Made by a program: the position numbers and the translations under genes. From assembly GCA_013398055.1 (NCBI GenBank), contig VZRS01009627.1, forward strand, positions 186,001-250,000: DNA of 64,000 bases, given 5' to 3'. Shown here in pieces: positions 51,881 through 64,000 of the stretch. This stretch comes from Ifrita kowaldi (Eukaryota; Chordata; Aves; Passeriformes; Cinclosomatidae). Under the pieces are notes generated by a model. The model was not told the DNA's origin, did not search any database, and saw nothing but the letters and a program-made list of their open reading frames with translations. The number at the start of each line of letters is the position of its first letter. The first letter of the stretch is position 1.

Positions 51881-54800
51881 GTTTGGTTCAGAGATTCCCA
51901 CATTGTGTTGAGATGACTGCTTGCTGGGGACTTAGCCTGGTAACCTGTGGAGAAATTGTCTGGAGCAGCAGGATTTTCTAGAATTCCCTTTTGATTGCAA
52001 CGACACAGACTGCTGACGTGACTCTACCTGTTCTTTATCAGCTACTCCAGTTGACATCTTCCCCTTGCATTTGCCTCTGATTGGCATTTCCATGGCAGAC
52101 ATAAGTAATCTTCTGTTTGAAATATTATTTAATGTTATTCATTTAGTATGCCTTTATGTTACTCTAAAACTGGCAATAGGAAGGAATCCCATGATCTAGA
52201 AAAATCTCTTTCTAATGGAATGTGGTTATGGAAGTGTGATGCCTCCTCAGCTTTTATTTAATAAAGAAATTAACGGCTAAATCAGAAAAAAATACAGTCT
52301 TTCAATTTGGCATCCGTTTTGAAGGCACAAAAAAGTGCACATAACACTACTTTGACTGGTAATAATATTTCTAGCTTCCCTCAGAGCTAGAAAGAGACAT
52401 TCAAAAAGCAATGTTTTTTAAGTTTTCCACTGCCACCAAGTCAGATATATAAGCTTAATGTTCCTGATTGTGTTAGGATACACACTTCTGTGTCTGGGCC
52501 TTTTGGTTTTTGCTTTATTATTGTTTTGTTCTTCCAATCTAGGAAGATTTCTATATCAAGAAAATACACAAAGTATTGTAGCAGGGCAAAGTGTTATAAC
52601 AAAATAAGAAATTCATTGCTATTTGTATCTTGTTTTTGATCTTCAAACTTGCTCCAAATCCTATGAAGTGCTGAAAATTCAAACAGGGTATTTTTCCCAG
52701 TGAACTGAGTTTCATAGAAAATATGAGCTGATGAGATGACTGGTAATATATTCCTTCCTACCTGCTTGTTTTCTGAAAGATGTGGTTTTAAACCACAAAA
52801 GAGATTATCCCAAAAATTAATTCTGGTAGCTAGAGAAGAATTTCCATCTCAGTTAAGAAGGAAGATGAGAAAGAGATAGAATCTTAATATTAGGCTACTT
52901 TTTAAACAAAGGCAAGACTTTTTTTTGGTATCCAGCCCTTTGGCTTGTTTGATTCTATCTGATTTTAGCCAGACCATTCACCTGGGATGTAACAGCTTGA
53001 AGCCTATAAATTGGAAAGATGCAGGAGGTTCTAAAAGGCCTTGAAATACAAGTTGTCTGAATCACCATAAGAAGGTGCTTGGAGTGGCTTGCCTTCCAGT
53101 GCAGCTGCCTAATCTGAGGTGGTAAGAAGGAGGGATAAAGTCTGCGCAAACCTTGTCTGATATTATATAGAAATGCAGCCATGAGTCCTCAAATGGTTTA
53201 TTGTCGTGGGATTACCAAAGTGTGTTATCCTGCAGATGCATAAAAAGAGTTGAAATAATCATGGAAAAATATATGACAAAATATCAGCTCCTTGCAACAG
53301 TGCTGGTCAACATTAAGTTCCTTCATTCAATAATTAAGGACTATCCTGACAATCTGACAGAATTTTAATTTAAATTTATATTGGTCTTTAAACCACAATG
53401 AAACTCTGCTCATAACCAAATAGTTAGAAGATCAAGCTGAGAATCTCAGCAGCATTTCATTAAGAAAGGCCTAATGCAAAGAATCGGGGTTTTATAATGG
53501 CTATGATAAAACTGTATTATATGCTTAAATACTTGGCTTGATTTCAGGAGTGGAAAGAACCCATTTTGATGATAATAGTGTTTATTTAGAATGCAACCTT
53601 TTTGGCAGATTCTACTCAAAGTCTTAGTGGCAAATATTATCCATTTTACTTTCTGGAGATGACAACCTAGAAGCTGTTGCTGTTTAATTTTGACCTGTAG
53701 ATGTTACCTTAATTGTCATAATTTCACATGTTATTTAAAAGGAAGAGTAATTTCTAATGGCAAAGAAGTTGGATTTACTCTGTATCTCTTTTTAAATGAA
53801 ACTTACAACTTGAATTGTGTACCTTGGGCCTTTTTAACTTGTTTTCCTTCTCTGCCAGTGTTCTTTTTGATTGCTTGGATGCCATATGGTATTATAACCC
53901 TTTTATCTTTTATATGACTATCACCTGCAGGCAGTTGCATCTGAGCTCCTGATCCCTGACCACAGCTTCTCCTAAACCTCTGTGAAGCATCAAAAAGATT
54001 TAACCAAAGGCCAGAGGAATGAGTGATTTTTTTGTTGTTAAAGGATCTTCGTTGACTGTCCAGGTTATCACCGTGCTCATAAATGAAAAATGTATTTATT
54101 GAGTTTTGCCTAGTCTCTTGGGCTAGTGCTCCTTATACAGTAATAAATGTCCTCTGGATCAGACCACCGTGGTAGGATTTCAGTTGGAGATCATTGATTC
54201 CAGCAACTCTCTCAGGTTCAATAATCTCAGTTTAGCTGCAGTCATTTTCTTTATTTTGTTATATCCAGCAGCACATACTGTACGGTGGTGCTTTGCAAGC
54301 TGAACTTGATGTGAACTCAGGGGTGATATCCCGCTCCTTTTGGGGTGGAATGCTATTTGAAATAGTGAAATTCTAGTAAATGTGAGTTACTAGCTGTGCT
54401 GGGACTTCCAAAACTAATTAATGTTCAGTAATTCTCCTGCATTCTTCAGTCATTAATGAAAGAGTGTGCAAGGGCTATCAATGGAAAAATTTGTTATGAC
54501 TCCATAAGGTTGACTATTTTTGGTTGACCACCTGACAACTTTCTGTCGTTGAGCAAGTCTGGGTTGAAGTTGTATCTTAACAATACTTGTTTTACTAAAA
54601 ATATCTAAGAACAGTGTAACAACCATGGTGTTTAATTGTCTCATGCCAGCTGGATCCAGTTCCAAGCCCAGAACTCTTGCTCCCTAGCTGAGCTTCAAGG
54701 GCAGTTCAGCAACGGCTCGGTGTGATCAGAATTGTCTCTCACCTCCCTGGGGCAGTTCCCTGATCTCCCCTGCTCTGCTGGCTGAGTGGTCAGAGGATTA

Positions 54801-57800
54801 AAACCCATACAACTGCAATTTTTGTAAATCTGGGATATAGACCAGGATATATGGCTCCATCTTTTTCCAGGAGAGAGGTTTTGAAATGTAATGACTAACA
54901 AATACCGGAAATTTAGGATGACTGATGAAAGTATTAGTTAGACCTGCCTATCCTGCTCATGAGTTATACCTGATTGAGCTACTTGTCTATTGCAGTCATA
55001 AGGTGCAGTGTGTAACTTCATCCAGTTTGTTTTACCTCCAAATATTTGTCCTAAAATGCACTACAAACTGCAACAATTTTGGAATCTGCATGTCTGGCAG
55101 CTCAGACCAGTGTGAAGGCGTCAGGAATGATTCGTGTTTAGCTGGGTCCCCACCTGGGTGCTTGGTGCTACTGTTGTTAGTTTGCATCCTCACTACCCAA
55201 GGCTGCTTTGAGAATTATCATTTCAAGTGATAAGTGCAGCTCCGGAGATGGTTGTGCTGAAGGGAAAATTTTATGTTAATGAAAAATATGCTTCTAAAAT
55301 ACTTTTCCATTGTACTTAATGTTGGAATGTTCAGCACTGGAGGAAAAATGAAAATAGATGTATTATTCTTACCCTAATCCTTGCCTATATTGCAAGGAAT
55401 CTGTTGCTTTTTCCACTTGTTTTTGGACTATATTTATAAAACTATCATATAAAGGTACCACAATAAAACACTCTCCAGCTGACAACAATCTCTTCCTCAG
55501 TATTATTGGAGATTTTCTCTGATATGTTGAACTTTGACAAGACTATAACTGAATAATACTGGTGACATTTCATTCTTCGTTTACTAAAAGAAACAGAAGA
55601 GAAAGGGGGCCAAGTAAGTATTTTATCTTGTGTATTGAAACAATACATATTTTTATATGAGAGGCTCTCTCGTGTGACTTTCTGCTTTGTATTATCAGAA
55701 GTATTGAATCATTTCCCTGGCTTTTCCTTTGCAAAGCATTCTTGTTTTCTTGTTTAGACCATTCTCAGAGCAGTCTCTCAGATTGGAGATTCGTCTTGGC
55801 TGGTATTAGTCCAGTTTTAATACTGTATTTCAAGGCAAGTGTCCTGGTTTTTATGATATAAACTCTTGAGCATGTCCTTGGCAAAGCAGGTATTTCAAGA
55901 AACCAAAACTCTTTCACGTTGCAAAGTTCTGTTTAGTTAATGACAATCCTCTCTTTGCTTCATCTTCTGAACCTTCACAGACACCAAATATAAATAAAGC
56001 TCTTAACTGAAGTTTATAATGTGGTGGTGGCCAAAGATAAGGGAGGCAGCTTTGAGTCCATCCTGCGTGTGCCTGGTTATCTGAATCCAACGTGGAATGC
56101 ATGCTGAAATGGAAGTGACTTCACAAAACTTATGTTACTTGTTCCACAAAAGGGTGGGAAACAATCCCTGAGTTTTTTCTTCATCTGATTTAGAGGGGTA
56201 GCATCATGATTATTTCTTTGATATTTCTAATACTGTACTTTTCCCTGAGAAGCACATGCCTAGACATTTCCATTGGTGTTTCCTTTCCTAAAACACACCC
56301 ACTCCAGTGGATGAAAACCTGCTCCCTATTGTAGTTACTATCGCAACTTTAAGTAGTTTGATTCCAAATATTATGGGGAAAAACATTTTTCCAGCCTAAA
56401 GTATGATTTTGTAAAGTGGCTAAAGTCTTCATTTTAATGTCAGGAATAAACAGCCTTCACATACTTCAGACTGCTATAATTATTCCAGAAAACAAAAGTA
56501 AAGGCACAACAAAGCAAGTTATTCTGTAATTGTTTACAATCATTAAAGAAAATAAAATCAAAATTGATCTGCACCTTTTGAAGGAGGCTCACTGAAGTAA
56601 AGCTAATGCTGGAGAATATTCATGTAGACAGGACGGTGTTAATGTGTCTGTGTAGGCAATACTGTACATCTATCTGTCTGGATATATGATCATGAGCTGG
56701 AGATTGTTTATTGTCAAAGGCTGAGTGGCTAATAAATGCTGGCAATGGCTTGGATTCACTGGAATGCTGCACAGCTGCAGCATTAGTCAGACTTTCCCTT
56801 TTTTGAATTCTGTAATCCCTTCAATATTGCATTAAATATGTTTTCAATATTTATCTGGATAAAAATGTGCTGAATATTGCAACTGTTAAATTCTGATGTT
56901 TGTCACGTAGAAAATCTATGTAAGGCAGAAGGTAACAATGTTTTTATTGCTAAAACCTAACGCAGCTGCTTCTTGTGTCGTTTGCTTACTTGGAGCCTTG
57001 TGCTTGGGCTATTTACAGCGCTCGGTAAACCTTTGCAATCCCTTGGAGGTGGAGGCATGTCAGAATTCCTGAAGCCAAATTCAGACCTTAGTGCTTGGCT
57101 GAACTCACTGAGCTGACCCGTCACTGTACACAAGAATCAAGAGTTCCTATAGATTTCAGTGTCAGTAGAATTTAGCAGATGGATTTTGGATTTGTTGTAC
57201 TTTATAGACCAAATACTGGATGAGCCAGGAGTCGGAGTGGTTTATTAATATGTCACCATTATTTTATTAGTTTTCCTAAGTGATTAGCCAGTCTATTGTT
57301 AGTTGATCTATTGTCTTTCTCTCAATGTTTTTTTGAAACAATTTTTACCTATGAACCAGATTATTTGGATAACAGTGATTGCAATTAATGATGTGGGAGC
57401 AGGGAAATATGCTCCCCTTATGTTGTGGGTTCAGAATTAAGGCAGGGAATCCAAACGCACGCAGTTCAAGTTAACCACATGGTCTAATGCAGTCCTGGCG
57501 GTGCTGAAGCTCACTGTGTCCATGTGTTTCCACCAGCAATTACTTTCCCAGCTGCTGTTGGGAAAAAAAGGGAAGCTCACCAAGTGGAATGGTTTGTAGG
57601 CACCAAAGATAACCCATTGGCTTGGGATGATTGCTTTAGACATTAGTCTGACCTGGAAGCAAGTGGGCTTGAAAGCATTAGGAATAGAGAAGGTCATTAA
57701 AAGATCATATTCATATTCAAAGTATTTTTTGTACTTTTTTCGCCCAGCTGTGTTAGTAATAGCTTGGTCAGACTTAAGCAGAAAGCCTATTGAATCCATT

Positions 57801-58795
57801 AGCTGTAGGTCAGTGATTCAGGCAGATTAACAGCAGCAGAAATGTGCATTAAGCGCGGGGTGAATCACCGGTGTCTGTCTGGCTACTCCTGGCCTTCGCC
57901 TGGCACTTAAAGCCAATGTCAGCCACTTCTTGGCAGTCACAGTGACACCACCGAGTGAGGGGGTCACAGAGACTAAACCATCCGTCCATCCTGAAGTGCT
58001 CCCTTAAGGAAAAGGTGGGAGTATGTCGGGGAAGCTTGAAAGAAAGTTGCTCCAGTTCTATGGAAATGTGGAAAGCTTCAGGAAAAAGAGCTGCTAACAC
58101 AATTTGGGGCATTGAACAGCCCATGTTTGACTGAATTATTGCAAGCAGACATTGAAAACGAGAATCCTAGCATGTTGAAACTCCTGCATAATAATCTGCA
58201 ACGTAAACTTGCATTGCTTTGTTACATTATCTCTTGATGATAAAGTTTTTTCATCTGGTCTCTTGACAGTGACTCATTGGTGAAATATCTTCTGTGATTC
58301 AAATAACTAGAAAAATTGAATACTAGTTTCTTTGTTCAAGAAGAAACCCACAAAAAGAGATGAAAAAGACATGAGCCTTGTTATCTGTGTTTGAATTTTG
58401 GCTTTCCAGTATTTTCAAGTACAAAAAGTAGTTTCTTATCCCATGCCACTTTACAAAATATTGATATACAGTGTATCTTACCCACCTAGTCTTCGATCAG
58501 CGTGTCAATATCTGGTCTTTTTATACAAACCAGTGATCTTTTCTTTTAGTAATACCTCAGAAAGCAGTGAAACCCATTCCATTGCAGGCATTGCATATTC
58601 CTGCAAAGGAGAAGAATGGTGGCTGTAGATCTGCTCTTGATAGTAAAAATGTATAGATATTTTATTATATTCTTGCAGATTTGAAAATCGCAGCACGGTC
58701 AATCTAAGACATTTCTTGTCTGGCAGAATAAATTGTGTATTAGTGGAGTTTTGGGGTTTTTTGGTTATGTGGTTTGACTGTTTGTTTATTTTCAG

Positions 58796-58845
58796 GATTG
58801 ATTCCAAGAAGAACAAGAAGAAATCCAGGGAATGGAGAATGTTAG
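58796..58845 (+). other. Exon-like segment (50 bp) with good splice signals
   Basis: The acceptor 'ctgtttgtttattttcag' precedes 58796 and the donor 'ttag|gtaaat' follows 58845. The frame entered with one completing base is open and reads IDSKKNKKKSREWRML, strongly basic; I cannot match it to a known protein. The size is in the range of short exons, but 50 is not a multiple of three, so skipping it would shift a frame. It may be a coding or non-coding exon or a chance pseudo-exon. Confidence 0.3.
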
Positions 58846-61800
58846 GTAAATATCAGATGAGTGTGGCTACTTGTGTTGTTAGTTTACCCTCACCATATCA
58901 TGAGATGCATCTGATCAGCTGGAAATCTGAGAGATTTAATGAATAATTATAATAATTATAAAAGAAAGACACATAGAATCTAAGTAATACGCATATTTAC
59001 CCCCACCCTTGGCAGGTCCCCTGTGCTGTCGTCACAGTTACAGCTTAGTGAGACACTTCTACACCACTGTCCCCTCTAGTAACGTCACAGACCCAAATCC
59101 ACACGGACTCTTTTGCTGCCATGTCACATTTACTTAATTGGTTTTAGACTGTCACACCACAGCTGCTTTTGATATTGCCCAACCAACATTTTTCTCACTC
59201 AGCAAACATGTTTCACATTATGTTTGCTCCAGATCAACAGGCATTCATTTTTCTATCAGATGGAACTTTCAGCCCCTAGTCTCAAGTGCTGTAGGCTCCT
59301 TTCTCTCAGCCCTTGCTTTCTGGCTGCATAATATTTTTCCAATCAAACGTTGCTTCCGGCCTATATTCAGAAGCTAAGTGCAAATCACTGTGAGATATGT
59401 GAAATGAAGTTTAGGTTATTACTGAGCATTGTAGCTTTCCTCAAGGCATCTCTTCCCTTCCCCACACAAATTTACATGTTAATATTAATCACTATCGCTT
59501 GTTTATGGTCAAGGAGACACTGACCTCCACTGGGGTTTACAGTCCTTGCCTCAAACAGCCTGTTTGGCAGGATTTGCTGTTTTTCTATCTATGCTGCTAT
59601 TGCATGGCTCTTTCAGCATGTAGCAGGGGCTGGGAGGGGGCTCCTTCTATCCCAGGATGGTCCATGAACCTGGGAAGGAGCAGTCTGCTCTCTCTGCCTT
59701 TCCAGCATGGCCACGAGGGTGCCCTTTGGAGGCTCTGCTTAGGCAGATGTGGCATAGCTTTGACCTCAGCTGAGGAGCACACCAATTATTTAGTTATGGA
59801 AAAATGTTGCACAAGAATAACATGGAGGAATTGTGTGACACAGAAATGCTGTTATTCAAAGATAGGTATCTGCAATGTTTTTGTTCAGTTTGAGGCCACT
59901 TTCACAGATACACAAAGCAGCTGGTCTGCACCTGGTTTGTATCTAAAAAACCCTTTGCTCATGAATAACTACATGACTAAAAATAACATTTCAGGTCTAA
60001 TCTATTTACTCTCATAAAATCTCAGCTTTGCTATAGGTGCCCTGGAATAAGGGATGAAGCAATTTTTTCAAGTTTTAATGCAGAATAATTTTCTATTTAC
60101 ATTATTAAAAGCAGAGTATAAGGCCAAGAATGTGTATAGCCAGACATTGTTTGGGAGGGTTTGAAAATACAATTTCATGTTTATTTTTCTGTCTGGAAGG
60201 TGGTTGATAATCCTGACAACCACCACACAGTCTGGCTGTTGGGTTTGCAACAGTAGCTGTTCTTATTGCCAGTCTGGATCTTCATTAGTTAGATTTAAGT
60301 TACAATTAAGAAAAACCAGAAGATGTCTAATAGCAAAAAGGAGGTTCCATGAAAATAAAACCATTAGGGTTAGATACCTCCCCACAGAGCTGTTTTTGTA
60401 ATGTCTTATTTTTGGTTTTGGGTGTCTTCTGCTCTTCCTGAAAGACAGAAGCAGCAAGTGTATGGTCACTGTACTCAATAACGTAGTCCTTCAATGATTC
60501 TATTTTCTGTGACAGCAGCCAGAAATTAAATGCCTTTTTATTGGAGTCCACCTGCTTTATTTAAAATACTGATAGCAATTTCATTCTTTTTGCTTTTTTG
60601 CACAATCCTCATAAACCTCTCTTCCATCCTGGGTATGAGAAGGAAATCATGGACTTAAGCAGAGGTCTTTAATAGGAGAACTACATTTTACTTGGGAGAA
60701 TAACATCATGTGGCAGGGCTATGGCAACAATAACACCTCTACTGCCAGAAAACACTTAACCTGGGTGGCTCAGATGGCCCCAAATATTTAAGAGCATTTT
60801 TCTTATGCTGTAAATTCCCTGCGGTACATTATTTTCTACTGAGAGCTAATAACTACCCTGTCTGTAAAGCAACTGGTCTTAAGTTTATTAGCTTGCAAGA
60901 CAGAAAAATAACAGACACATATCACTGACATTTAACAAAGATATCTTTCATGGGTTTCTGTATTTTTTCATATACACCACACGTTTCTCTTCAGTTAGAA
61001 AAACGCATTTTGAACCACATTCTGAGTAACTTCTTGCGAAGCAAAGCACGTTTTCCGAAAAAGTCCGTAATGATCACCAAATACTGAGTCCCTTTTCAGA
61101 AAGTTCTGAAGGTTTTTGCAAAAGAAATAACGTCAGCTTCCACTGGGAAAGCTGTTTCACCCTTGTCATAGCAGCCATACTCTTTTTTAGCATCATGGGA
61201 GGACATCACCCTGTTCCTGCACTGAAGGGGAAATGGTTGCACAAACGACTTTTGTCCAAAAGTGACTTCTCCAGACAGCATAAATCCCCATCCACACTTC
61301 CTTATGTGCATCTTCTTGTGATAACATCAAGTTATGCCTGAACTTGCCAAGGTCACAGTAAATCACAGGTTCCATGGAAAAAATGGAGGAAAAAGCACGG
61401 CACATTTGGCAAAAATATTTCTATTTTAAACTGGCCTCTGCAAGTTTTGGAATGTGTATTTCGGCGTGCAAAGAATTCAAGAAATTGCGCTTCCCAAGTG
61501 AGTCAACTTTTGGGTTAAGCCACGTGGAACTACAAAAGCTGAAACTGAATGTTGAGAAAGTCCTCCTTGGGGGCCTGGCACTCTACTGAAGTCATGGCAA
61601 ACGTTTTGTTAGCTTGAATGAGAATGGGAATGAGCCTGGGATTATTCTTTTTTAAAGTCCATGGAGAAGTCCAAATACCAGTTTCCCTGGCTAGTAATAA
61701 GAAAAATTCAAAGGAGAACAGTAGTTATACGTCCTGGAATGTCAAGATTAACAGCATGGACTGCAGTCCCAAGCTCTCAATAAGACAAAAAAAAGCAGAG

Positions 61801-64000
61801 GGTCTAATTTTCTTTTTATGTGACCCAAACACACACAAGGTTGCCCAAAAGCCTGACTGGTTGGTACCTTAGAGGACAAGAAACTGGGATAAAAAATATC
61901 TGGAAATGATCCCAGCTCCACACTAAAGGGAAGCTTTGACATTTCAAACCGTTAACTTTATTTTTCTGGATGAGTGGTTGTTGCTAGTTTGCAGAGGAAT
62001 TATTTGGCTGCCATACTTGTGGAGGAAAGCATAGACCATTGGGAAACATTTGCAAAATATGGATGGTACAACCTTGGGTTTTATTTGGAGAGTTTCCTGG
62101 GCATTGCAGAAATGAAAGCTTTTATATCTTGAATTTGAAATAAAATGGCTTTTAATGAGCTATTTCAAAGTGCCACATCTAGAATTTAGCATTCAGGGTG
62201 CTTAGAAAAATTTGCTTGTCCCTTACTATCTGCCAGTAGAGCAAAGTTTCCAAACAGCAAAAAAGATTTCCTAAGATGTTGTGAAAATTCATGTGAGAAA
62301 TTCAAAGTAGGATTCCACACAGAATTAACCCACTGAAGGCGTTCCAGGCAGCCTTGCAGGATATATCTGCCATTCCACATTCTTTAATTGCTGCCAGATA
62401 ACACAGTACATCCGGTATGTCCCTTATTTTGAGTTATTTTATGACTGCACCAATTTCAGGCTTTAGAGTATCCTGCGTCACAGATTCTGTTTTACCTTAA
62501 AACCATCAAGGGCTGTGTGGCGATGCAAACTGTTGTAGCGAATAAACACTGGTGCCATTTACAGTATTTTAGCTCTGAATACGACCCTTAAATTAAGAAT
62601 TACTGTCTGAGAGAACCCAAGGACAAATACTTGCTTATTCATAAATTTCATGTAAGGGCATGTTGAATGTTGAAAGCCTTTGCATTCTTTTTCCACAGAG
62701 AACAGTAACAGCAACAAAACAGTGGTGCCGGCAGAACTGGGTGGAGATGTGTTCCCAGGTTCATGTGTATCTTGTCCCCGCCACTTTGCAGCAGTTACTT
62801 CAATCAGTAGAGGGTTTCTTTTTCTAGCACTGTAGACTCATTTCCATCCAGCTCCTGACTCTGTGGCAGACGATGACAGCAGGAGAAAAAGGATATTTGG
62901 GTGCATAATGTATAAAACTTCTGCGCACCTTTTTTTTTCAGTTTCCTAAGAATTTCTCTTTTTTGTGGTTTTTCAAAGGCTTTCAACAATAATTTGGAAG
63001 GTCTATTGATTTAGAATTAAATGTAACTGGTAGTTTTCTCAGAGTGCTTTGAGATTATGGTGCCAAGTTTCTTCTGCTTTACGTAGTCACTAAATGATCG
63101 CAGAAGTTTGCATCCTTTGGCCCACTCAGGAAGAAGTAAGATTAGCACAGCTGGGGAGGAGAAGGTGTCAAAAATAGCTTAAAATCTGGGAGGCTGGTTC
63201 TTCAGTATTGAGAGTTCGCCTGCCCTTCCATCTCTTTCTGCTTAGAGGAAACATTTGTGTGGTTGACTGGAGATAATTTGCAGATCGTGGAGGTAAACTT
63301 GGGGCTTCCAGTCAGCCCCGTGTCTGTCTGCACGTCCTGCTCACACGTGATTGATGTGTGCTGTATTAATTGTGGGTAAACACTCCTGTATGTGTGGTTG
63401 ACCAAATAGCTCTGCTTTAACCAGTACACATCCTAGGCCAATAAAAAAATAACTTAATACTGCCACCAAGCACAGTGGTTTCCTGTAAAAGCTAGAGAAT
63501 GCAGTTTGTAATTTGAAACTGTTGTGCACATGCAGACATGTATTTGATGAAGTGTTTTCCCATACTGCCTGAAGGGGAAGAAAAATACATATTTTTGTAT
63601 GTTTCCCTGTTTATTTTTAGAAATTGTATCATAGTCTTACAGTCAAAACTTTGAACTTAAAAAAAAATACAATTCAGAGTTCATAAATATATTTCTCCTT
63701 TCAATTTTTAAAAAATATTTGCTTCATTTATCCCCTTTTTAAATGTAAATTGATCTTTGAAAAAATGCCACTTATGCTACATTTAGTGTATAAACATAAG
63801 GACTATGGGTTTGAGTTTCAAAATTCTGAAGTTTTAAATATTTATTCAGATGAGTTTCTTTAGCAGAACATATTTTTAATTAACTTTTTGAAATGCTAAC
63901 ATATGGCAAAATCTACCTGTTGAAGTTCAGCAATCTACGTCTGTTCTTTTTTCACTCTCTGTGAAAACTAGAAGACATTTAAAAGCGCACTGTTATTTAT

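Larger units (their letters stand above)
42406..64000. other. Long repeat-poor non-coding stretch
   Basis: About 21.6 kb in which no transposable element or known gene was recognised. Open frames reach at most 172 codons (59499-60017 plus) and have no known domain. Separately listed items are a 14-base direct repeat (44457-44485), a possible enhancer-like segment (48120-48440), a duplicated hairpin (51759-51880) and an exon-like segment (58796-58845). GC-richer patches at about 46090-46200, 46460-46630, 57840-57960 and 59620-59790 contain nothing assignable. Very old repeats could be missed by eye. Confidence 0.55.

Noticed and set aside
54925..55230. Plus-strand frame with an EGF-like cysteine pattern (KCTTNCNNFGICMSG)
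   Set aside because: The cysteine spacing breaks down after the first few residues and no splice signals flank it. Judged coincidental.
59499..60017. 172-codon plus-strand open frame
   Set aside because: Cysteine- and tryptophan-rich translation without any family I recognise. It lies partly over a GC-richer patch and has no supporting context.
1..64000. tRNA, rRNA, microRNA, CRISPR or bacterial-type operon features
   Set aside because: Scanning by eye found no tRNA B-box with cloverleaf, no ribosomal sequence, no known microRNA seed in a hairpin, and no regularly spaced repeats. The CR1 and LTR content indicates vertebrate DNA.

Overview
The window reads as vertebrate nuclear DNA, almost certainly from a bird. 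Every interspersed repeat I can identify belongs to a class typical of avian genomes: seven CR1 LINE fragments with the usual 3' end (related to attctatgattc), and two LTR-type pieces of endogenous retroviruses. The start of one of these, TGTGGTGGGTTGACCC, is widespread in neoavian and passerine genomes. Base composition is AT-rich with few CpGs. No open reading frame exceeds about 180 codons, and none matches a protein I recognise. The window is best read as intergenic or deep-intron sequence with low repeat density, not a gene-bearing segment. Species and chromosome cannot be told from it.

Layout. Positions 1-7471 are unique AT-rich sequence. An old, diverged CR1 copy lies on the minus strand at about 7472-8285. 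Unique sequence follows to 12934, then a short plus-strand CR1 with an inverted 5' piece (12935-13076). A retroviral LTR-type fragment starts at 14011 and is flanked by a possible 5-bp target duplication. From 14365 to 20178 the sequence is unique; it holds one exon-like segment (15206-15269) and a near-perfect homeodomain-type palindrome (17090-17109). Minus-strand CR1 copies sit at about 20179-20285, 21221-21680 and 24902-25115. The stretch 25116-38862 is the longest without a recognisable repeat. It contains two G-quadruplex-prone tracts, a pair of PBX/HOX-type sites and an AT microsatellite. A well-preserved solo LTR with TG/CA ends and a GTCAT target duplication occupies 38868-39555. A CR1 follows at about 39597-39905 and a plus-strand CR1 at about 42254-42405. 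From 42406 to the end no transposable element is recognised. That part contains a tandem duplication whose two small hairpins differ by a compensatory base-pair change (51759-51880), a possible developmental-enhancer-like segment (about 48120-48440) and a second exon-like segment (58796-58845).

No operon, CRISPR array, tRNA, rRNA or protein-coding gene could be supported, and I did not find a clear new biological system. The most concrete observations are the complete solo LTR, the covarying duplicated hairpin, the inverted CR1 5' end and the two exon-like segments, which could belong to an undescribed transcript. All identifications are by eye from remembered consensus features; no database search was possible.
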